Source: Fasciolopsis buskii (lineage: Eukaryota > Platyhelminthes > Trematoda > Plagiorchiida > Fasciolidae). From it: a DNA stretch of 64,000 nucleotides. The translations under genes were made by a program, and so were the position numbers. Every line of letters begins with the position of its first letter. Positions within the stretch are counted from its first letter, which is position 1. The notes beneath the pieces were generated by a model. The model was not told where the DNA came from. It saw only the letters and a list, made by a program, of their open reading frames with translations, and did no database searches. Below are positions 55,922 through 64,000 of the stretch, piece after piece. The stretch lies in assembly GCA_008360955.1 (NCBI GenBank), contig LUCM01006669.1, positions 21,012 to 85,011 on the forward strand, in the 5' to 3' direction.

Positions 55922-58900
55922 CAGTGTGACATTTCGAATAACACTGAACATTCTGTGACCTGTTTTCCGTGATTCAAGATGATGAGACTTTCATGAATCA
56001 TTTGTATCGAAAACTCCTCATGCTGTCCACGAATGGGATAATTCATTACCAAATCCGACCGACATTGATTGGCTGGATAGGTCTATAATCGGACATGGAA
56101 CCCGCTCTTCGGTATGGGATTGGTTCAAGTAACAAATAAATGTGCGACCGGACAAAATGATCTAGAGTCATCGTTCGATCGCACTACCAGATGCGGTCAG
56201 CTCAAACACTTGTTACCATGGCAACACGCATACTTTAATTTTCCAATATTCTTACGGAATTTGCATAGTTAAGAATCGTCCTAAGACAAACTTTTTGAAT
56301 AGGGAAGAAATAACCGTTATCCCTGAAAGCCGAAAGGTCACATGACGAGCACGGAATTGTCCAGTGTTTGAACACATTACGTCAAACTTGCGCCTACGAA
56401 TAAACACGTCCAAAATTTATTGCTCCAATGAAATGTTTGCACTGGACCGTTCCATTTTGGGTACATGAACGACCAGATCAAGGAAATATGACCGCAACAG
56501 ATGACATTCCAACGCCTAACCGGGAAACGAGGTGTTATCGTCTCGTTTTCAGCTTACGTGTCAGTCCTTTCGATCCACGTACCAAGCCTTGTACATCTAA
56601 GCTCTACGCCCGTGAATCGACTATGTGCGAGCCGTAGACACTGTTCTAGCCATGATGAAACCGAAGGAGCACTTGGTCTATGATTGATCGCCAGTGCAAA
56701 TCACTCGCCGTCGCTTAAGTTAAATCAATACTAGATTGATGCGTGTGTGTGTGTGTGTGTGTTTGTGTTAGTACCACTCGGTCGTGTGTGACTGCCGAGC
56801 AGATTCCTCTACCACCAAATATCGGACGACTACGTCAATCCTAGCCACACTTTTAAGACAATCCTCATCGAAAATCCTATTTTTTCCTCATATTGTCACA
56901 GATAAATGTTACCCGATTCCTATGACAACAGAGTACTTAGTGAGATAAATGAACGAAATTGTGATACTGAACTAATCTTTCAAAATCTGTCTCAGTTCGA
57001 GTTGAGATACGTAGGACGGTTACGAGCCGTGGTTGACCTGGTTTCGACAGTCAATAGCATCAGTTGCTCAATACATTGACAAAGTCCTTCGGCAGAAGAT
57101 TGGATGAGAAAAAACAGATTGTTGATCGCAGTTTGAATAGAAACTAGTCAGCATATCCTACGAATAATCAAGAGATTGAATATTTTGACAAATTCTAAAT
57201 CACACTGGGTATCAACAGCTTGCATTTTGAACAAAAAACGAAGCGCAATCTGATCATCGCAGTAGCCGCTGTACCGATTGGGAGATGTTCACAGAATTTC
57301 ATTTCTGTCGTTGCCACAGTGAGTGGCCAAATTCGTTTTCGACAATACATCGCCATTATCACGCAGACGGAAAGAACTATTTGTTTCTTGAAATCACTGA
57401 TTTGTTCTTCGCAGCTGGTTCTTCACACCGCACAAAAATCGCATGCAAAACTGCAATGATCTCATGGGGTTAAAAATTTGATGTCTACCGGTTAAGTTTT
57501 TCAATCACATCGGGCGAGTTGCCAATAGATTCGGATAAATGTCATCTGCATTCGCGAAATTACATTAAAATACCGTAAAGTAGATCCATCATTGAGTAAT
57601 TGTACTATTAAAACCTATCGACAGGACGACTTGTTCTCCTTGTGGACCGGTTTTTCGAAGCACCATTCACGAGAAATTTCCTACGATCGATATTCGCTCA
57701 CGTTGGCCTTGGCGATAGGGAAATGTGTACTTGGTACGTTTAAATCAAATCGCAACCTGGTGAAAATGAGTCATTCGGGATCGTATTAAAATCGCCTAAT
57801 TTTCGAGAATGGGAAAAGATGGTACTTGGTGAAACCGGAACCAGCAAACGTGACGAACAAGCTCGTTTTCAGTTAGTCATGCTCATGTCAATACATAAGA
57901 TTAAATAAGATTGAAAATAATTCGTTGGAATAGTAATTGCGTGTCACGCTAGTTCATATCTCAACGAACTGAATAGTTCCCAACATTCATCGAAACGTTC
58001 GCTGTACATTAGACAAAGAAAATAGACCGTCTCTAGATGCGTGCGTGAGTCGTTGAGGGGAGAACTGGTTCTACTCGATTGTCAGCTAATATAAAAGCAG
58101 CATGAAACACCCAGTACATCAATTATTATAGCTTTACACCGTTGAATTGTGGAGCAAAACTTGATATGCTGTCTATTTTATGGAGAAAGGCTGATACGTA
58201 CGGGCGATACGATCGAAAATGAACTTCGTTTCTTGCGAACCGCGTTCGTGCAAAATGGATACCCCCTAACGATTCAGAAGCAAGACAATTGGGACAAGAC
58301 GTTTTTTGCCTTACAAAGATGACACGATGGGAAAAATTATTCAACGAAGACTGTCAAGTGCAATCATTCGGTCAGTCTTCTTTGCACAATTGACAATTTA
58401 ATCCCCGTCCAAACCGACAATATTCCCAACTAAAGGACAGGGTACCATATTGTGTAACCTTTTTCCAAGGATATTATTCATTCATCTTTTTTGTGGGACT
58501 AGGTATACCGGTCATAGGTCTGTTCCACAGAGATCGTGAACATCACCCGGGAAACAATGTGAAGATGATAAGTGCATTTCGCCTAATCTACAAAGTACAA
58601 AGCAGACAAACAATATTTGTGAAGTTGTGCATCCTAAACGCAACGGGAACAGTATGCATTCGCTTTTACAACCTCACTCTGCGCGGACTCAGAAACAACT
58701 CGTCCAGACGGTTCGCTTCACACGTTTCAGCAACTTGATTGCATGACAAACTGATAACCCATGCGCACTCAAACACTTGTCCTTTGCGATGTGAACCGCG
58801 AGATGCGCCGAGATAAAGAAAACGATATGAAACTACAGCAGAAGGAAAATTCCCATTCTCTCGCCAAAACATGAACACACACACGCACACGCACACGCAG

Positions 58901-60599
58901 GCGTTGTTTTAGTTTGTTTGTCACACACAGACCGAACAATGAAATCTACGGTTCATTCAAGGTCTTGTCATCACGTGCGAACTCAACCAGGTCCGTTTGA
59001 GCCTGAAAAGCTTGGATGAATCAAAGTTGGGTCGAGTCGAACGAGGGAAGATCTGGCGATCTCGCCGACCGAAGTGATCGGCTCGCCCAGTCCACTCCAT
59101 CGACCACGATAATGTTCATCTAACCACAACCGAAAGGAGTCCAAAATGAGCCGTTACTCGATCCTGTTTAAAGTATATATGGCCATGTTTATCATCTAGT
59201 GATTACAAGTATTTCAGAAGACTGTGATAACACCTGCAAGTAGGTTGAACCGTTCACAATTCCAAAGGTCATGCCATGCATGCCGAACCATACGATTATT
59301 TTAAGGGTTGAGACAATGATACGCATGCGGTACAACTCGCGGAGTGACTTGTGTCCAACGCAATTGATTTTTGGGATTTATTTCACCATGCATATGGAAT
59401 ACAGCTAATTCGTTTGAAAAAGTACAAAGTGGGCCGCGTTTTGAGTGACTCAACAAACTATCGGTAAAAAGACACCCGTTTGTCTCCATCTTCGTCTTCC
59501 AGTGTAGTACTATGATGAAATTTAAAAGGACGAAAGCATAGATGATGCAAAATGCATCTTGCAGAGGTCTTCGTGCAAAGCTATTGCGTCAACTTTCCAA
59601 TAATGATGAAAGGATTTGTTTTTGTAGGGTGGGTTCGATTACTTCAGTTATCACTGGCCTGCGGGTTACCGAACATAGCCTACGATGAACGGAACCAATC
59701 TCCAGGAATTCAATCTTCAGTCTCCTCACAATGGATGGTGCAGGTTTCTTCCTCTCTGGATGTAAATGTTTGAAGTCATCACATGTAGTCATCATCAAAC
59801 CCTTAAATTACCCCGGTATTCGGATCCAAACGGGTCAAGTTGGGTTTGCACGTGATGAGACGACTCTGAATGGACCGTAGATTTCACTGTACAGTCTGTG
59901 TGTGTGTGTATCTGATTATGTTTAGGCGAGAAAATGAGGATTTTTACTCTGCTTCACTTGCAGAACGTTTTCGAAACCTCAGTGCACCTTGCAGCATGAC
60001 TACAAATCGAGGTTCCCTTGAACCACTGGTATACGTAAGAACAATTATAAATTAGCCTGTTCTCCACGTTGTGTTGTTTTCGACCGGTTCTGTGTGAAAT
60101 TATTCAAAACATTTCACAATATATTTGATCACCGAGTCACGTGGCACTGGTATGATGACAACCTCGATCAATGAGAGCATTGTTGGAGGAGGTGTATTTA
60201 GTGTTCAATTCTTGAATCAAACTTTCTGGGTTAAAGGGCCAATGATGTATGGGCACACGGGAAGTACAATGAATACCCCTTCAGTTGCACAAGACTACAA
60301 ATGCAAGGCAACGAAATAAAACAGGCAGATGTGATCAGTGTCAAGAAGGGATGAAATGAAGCTGCGTCTTCCCAAAGATGTAAACATATCACACCGCAAA
60401 AACAATTCGGGTATTGGTGTTTTCATCCCAACCGATCAGGTGCAACATCGACCTGGAAGTAATCAGTTACCGTATGTTCAAAAATCACTGGTGCTACTCT
60501 TGATCAAATACTACGAAGTAAGAATAAATTTCTGGTATTGCTTAATATTGCTTCTTGCTAGGAAGGTAAAATAAATTTTCTTGTTCGCATCTAGTTGTT
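55922..60599. other. No recognised gene (55922-60599)
   Basis: A 4.7-kb stretch with GT/CA tracts at 56742-56768 and 58877-58900. The frames do not exceed 82 codons. The minus-strand frame at 59589-59798 (KHLHPERKKPAPSIVRRLKI) and the plus frame at 60125-60319 look slightly less random than average but have no recognised family. Confidence 0.5.
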
Positions 60600-63370
60600 T
60601 CGAATGAACTTGACAGTTAACCGTATATCCTCACGCGACCATAGGTATGCGATTATAATGCTCGCAACAGATTCACAAACTTCGTTAGCATACCCTTTCG
60701 GTGGAGAGCACTGAGTAGTGCTGTCCGATCCACGGAGTCGAAAGCACCTTTCAAGTCGAGGAAGACTACGATCGTAGGGCGCCGGTGCGTGTGGCGCGTT
60801 TCGAGTATCTGTCGAAGAGTGAATGTCTAGTCGATGCAACCTCGACCTGGACGAAACCCGGCCTGTTGTTCGCGGATATTACTCTCGCGAATCGGTGTCA
60901 AACGACACAGCAATATCGAAACTAACACCTAAGTGACTATCGGAATTAAACTAATCCCACGATGATTACTGCAGTCACTCCATGTGCCCTTCTTGAAAAT
61001 GGGTACAATCAGTGACTCACTCCACGATACCGGAATACGCCCCGCGTTCCAAATATCATGAAGCAAGGAGGTAAGTGATTTCAACAGCACTTCTCCACCC
61101 AATTCGAAAAGAACTTGGGGAAAGGTCGTCGGGACCTATAGCTTTTCCCCTCTTCAGAAGCCGAATATTCGACTGCAGTTCCACTTCCATCAGGGGATCA
61201 AGTGACCCCTCCCACGGATTCACAGCTTCAGACGTCGTACTAAATACAGTAGCGTGTGGCCAGCTAAACTGATCCTTGAAATGCTCTGCCCAACGGTCCA
61301 GTCTTTCCTGTCTACCGGGAATGAGCTCTCCATTCCTGTCGCACACGACTTCGCTAACCGAAGTTCACCGCCCACCGCTGTCGCGTATCAGCTTAAACAG
61401 TCTTTGACTGTTACCTGAAACGGACGCTACTTCCATTTCTTCGGTTACCTTAATCCACTAGTTTTCGCGGTCATTCTTAAGACTTTCGTAAGACGCTGCA
61501 ACTATTCACGCATCTTATTCACCTGCTTGCAGTTGGGAAGCTGGCTCCATTAGACCCAGCGGCCCTTACGACATCCAGTGTCTTTGTGGAATTCTAGTTC
61601 TAGGACCACAGGCGAGATCTATTGCCAAATGCATAACCTGCTTGATTTGATCCCACTGCTCGTGGAATTTCTTAGTCCCTCGAACAGTCTCTGCTCATAG
61701 CTGTTCCGAACAGCCGAATCAGACAAACGTTCGACAGCCAATCGGGTTTGTGGCCTGCGTCGATGAACATTCAGCTGCAGTAAAAATCTCATTAGAAATA
61801 ACGCATGGTCCGACTCGACTTACGTGGTCCAGTATGATCTACAGTTCTGGACAGAACCGCGCCAACGGTACCCAACTGCGATATGGTCAATCTGACTCAA
61901 ATTTCCTGTCGCGTTAGAACGCCATGTTGCAGTGCAACGCGAACTGCATCGGAAATTCGTACTAGATAGAAATAAATGATTATCTGCACAGAATTGGAGA
62001 AGTCTTTCTCCGTTGTCTGTTCGCTATGCAGGCAAGGCGCATCGCCCACCTAAACAGGACTCGGATGCACTCAGTTTTCCAACTTGTGCAATAAAACCAC
62101 CTACCAGCATTGACATTCACAATCTTTGCTCTTTCGAACAAGAGTGACGGGTCATCGTAAAACTTGTCTTTCTCCATATCAGTGCTGCAGTCTGTTGGAG
62201 CGTATGCCGAGATAACAAATAAACTACGCTTAACATCACTGTCCTTTCGGACGCCGACTGGTCAGTCCAGTCTCACGGCGCACAAGCGGCCGTTGACTGG
62301 GATCCAATCTAGAAGGGCTGCTTCAGCCTTCTCACTCAAGACTATTCCTACACCACGTTGACCCACAGCTTGAGCTGCTTCGGCTCCTGAAGTGTGAAGA
62401 AAATATATTGACGAAACATTTTGGGCAGTTAGTTGAATTACCCTACTCGAATCCTGAATTCGTGTTTCACTCACGCAGCAGACATCAATCGAAAGTGAGT
62501 CCATTGTCAGAGCTAAAAACACCTGTTGGTCAGCAAGCGTGAGAGTGCGCACACTGAATGGACCGAGATTCAGAGGCTGACGAGGCTTGAGAAAATTTGA
62601 GCTAACAGACTGAAAACCACCTACTACACTACTTGACAATACACCGTTGCGGTTATCGAGCGTGTTATCAATGGAGATACTATGGGTAGGCAGAAGGGGC
62701 AAACAGATTGGGTTGGAGACAGAAGAGACAGGTTGAATAAAAGAGAGGGAATTCTGAGCAGTAGCATACTTATCACTATCCATCCCACCTGCGCCCGATG
62801 CAATGGGCAGCGCGGTCCTGATTATCCTGCGCGACGACCGATGCAGTATAGAATTATTTGTAGGCGTGTAACTCATGGGGAATAATGGACGGGTACTGCT
62901 AGGGAGTCCAGCCGCTAGGCAGAAGAACGGTTAGGGTTCTCAACCAAAGCCTTTGGTTCTGACAAGAACCTGGCCACAAGGCAGCTGGGTAGTGCTAAGT
63001 GGGTGTCCATCTACTTGGATCAATTATTCTTCCACTCGTTTTTCCGACTGAGCTGCCAACACAGATCAACCCTCAACCGGAAGGACCAGGAGACTTCTTC
63101 ATCAGGCCTCTACCCGATTGACTTTCCAGGCATGGTTGGACTGATTATAAATGATCAACCAACCTGATGAAGAGTGCCGGCTTTTCGCCTTCGTCTTGAC
63201 ACTTTACTAGGAACACCTCCGCCACGGTAAGGCAGTGCGTAAGACCTCCTCCCGACCATGCGGAGGCATTTGAAGGCTGGTTCAGTTTAGGTCTTGCTTC
63301 CTGCGCTGCTGGTCAGCCGAATTTCGAGGCTGATCGAAAGGGGAAATCGAGTCTATTCCAGGTTACAGTT
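60600..63370 (-). mobile_element. RTE-clade (SR2-like) LINE, 3'-truncated and frameshifted
   Basis: On the minus strand an ATG-initiated 204-codon frame (62876-62262) holds the AP-like endonuclease N-terminus with CCVSETRIQDSS and GIVLSEKAEAALLDWIPVNG. Then, across frameshifts, come FVISAYAPTDCS, a GDFNAQVGKL-like site, TDNGERLL and the YRWRGSVQNCRSY and VESDHAL regions (62220-61780). The RT follows with DRWAEHFKDQFSW and GKAIGPDDLSPSSF (61290-61100), IVPIFKKG and NHRGISLI-like motifs, AGFRPGRGC and PTIVVFLDLKGAFDSVDR-like sequence (about 60860-60720). Homology stops at about 60600, inside the RT, so the 3' half is missing. The stretch 62880-63370 is the probable 5' UTR (boundary uncertain). 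Many frame breaks make it inactive. Confidence 0.88.
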
Positions 63371-63406
63371 GCTCTAGCATTTAAAAATTTCAATACTACA
63401 CATTCC

Positions 63407-63433
63407 CTCTCTCTCTCTCGCGCGCGCGCGCGC
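63407..63433. repeat. (CT)n-(CG)n compound microsatellite
   Basis: About six CT units pass directly into about eight CG units (63419-63433). Alternating CG of this length is a classic Z-DNA-forming sequence. Confidence 0.95.
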
Positions 63434-64000
63434 TCACCGGTTCACACGTACGGTTTGTTGTCTCCGTGGTGGTAATCATCGTTAAGAGTGTTGGTTGTAG
63501 CAAGGTAGAGCAATTCTAGAGGCAAATGCTAACTGATTGTTAATGAGCCTGGCATTTGGCATTTCGCTCAGGAATGGGATTGTCGTTGATTGGATTTGTC
63601 CAAATCACAAAAAATCCCCTTGAAATTGAACCGAAGCAGTTCTTCTTTTGAATTGTGAACGTATCCCATAAAGCACAGAAGATAATTCTGTATGCTTAAC
63701 AACGACAAAAACAAGATAAATGAGGCCGTTTGGAAGCAAGAAGAAACCGTTTTTGCCGGGTATCTGAAGAAAGCAATCCCGACAATGTTTCCCGTAATTC
63801 CATTGCCTGTTTAACAAAACTCCACAAAAAATCGATTTCTAGTCCAAGTGATGGAGTATCCATTGAAGCAGTTTGCCCTCCGATGAACGGACGAGGAATC
63901 TCCAAACTGTTTTGCATGTGTCATGGGAACTAATCAGAGGCAATTCGCCTTCAACTCCGGGCGGCGAAGATGAGAAAACTGAAACTGTCCTCGGCAACCT
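63434..64000. other. No recognised gene (63434-64000)
   Basis: Short overlapping frames on both strands only; nothing recognised. Confidence 0.6.

Noticed and set aside
1..64000. CRISPR arrays, prokaryotic operons, rRNA genes
   Set aside because: None seen; composition, microsatellites and retroelements are those of an animal genome.

Overview
The window is eukaryotic, AT-rich (roughly 40% GC by eye), without a convincing complete protein-coding gene, and full of decayed retroelements. Platyhelminth origin, most likely a digenean trematode, is the best reading. The grounds are an SR2-like RTE retrotransposon, CR1-like LINE 3' ends with (AATAC)n tails, a Penelope-like element (PLE), a Gypsy integrase relic, and a tRNA-headed SINE carrying a hammerhead ribozyme like that of schistosome Smα repeats. 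I cannot name the species. Almost all open frames are short, overlap on both strands and look accidental. The DNA behaves as intergenic or long-intron sequence.

Layout. 0-10 kb: mostly unrecognised DNA with two copies of a TA-microsatellite-associated repeat (called R1 here), a palindrome-bearing R1 relative, two PLE terminal pieces and two SINE-1 copies. 10-20 kb: three SINE-1 copies, an inverted pair of PLE terminal repeats (15.6-15.8 kb), SINE-2 with a hammerhead (16.5 kb), a weak signal-peptide ORF (17.2 kb) and a palindromic R1 copy (18.1 kb). 20-30 kb: a cluster of direct and inverted R1 copies (22.6-23.6 kb), two facing tRNA-like relics (25.3 kb), a PLE terminal repeat (27.0 kb) and a (GTGA)n array (27.8 kb).

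30-40 kb: a CR1-like LINE 3' end (31.8-32.5 kb), a PLE fragment encoding the linker and GIY-YIG endonuclease (33.2-34.3 kb, minus), SINE-1 and R1 copies, and the first copy of repeat R2 (36.4 kb). 40-50 kb: a T/G-rich trinucleotide tract, a Gypsy integrase relic (40.4-40.9 kb), the second R2 copy (171 bp identical to the first), a palindromic R1 element (42.1-42.5 kb), and two CR1-like LINE relics in opposite orientation (45.3-48.0 kb), the second running into a 25-base assembly gap. 50-64 kb: two SINE-1 copies, a second hammerhead SINE-2 (54.3 kb), a long unrecognised stretch, and a frameshifted RTE LINE on the minus strand (60.6-63.4 kb) that keeps its 5' part and has lost its 3' part.

The elements form a retrotransposon community rather than a pathway. 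LINEs (RTE, CR1) presumably supplied reverse transcriptase for the SINEs. The PLE repeats and SINE-2 each carry a small structured RNA motif: a canonical-core hammerhead in SINE-2, and a hammerhead-like hairpin with a conserved non-canonical core in the PLE repeats. These RNA motifs, the perfectly conserved R2 block and the excess of the palindrome TCACGTGA are the most interesting signals.
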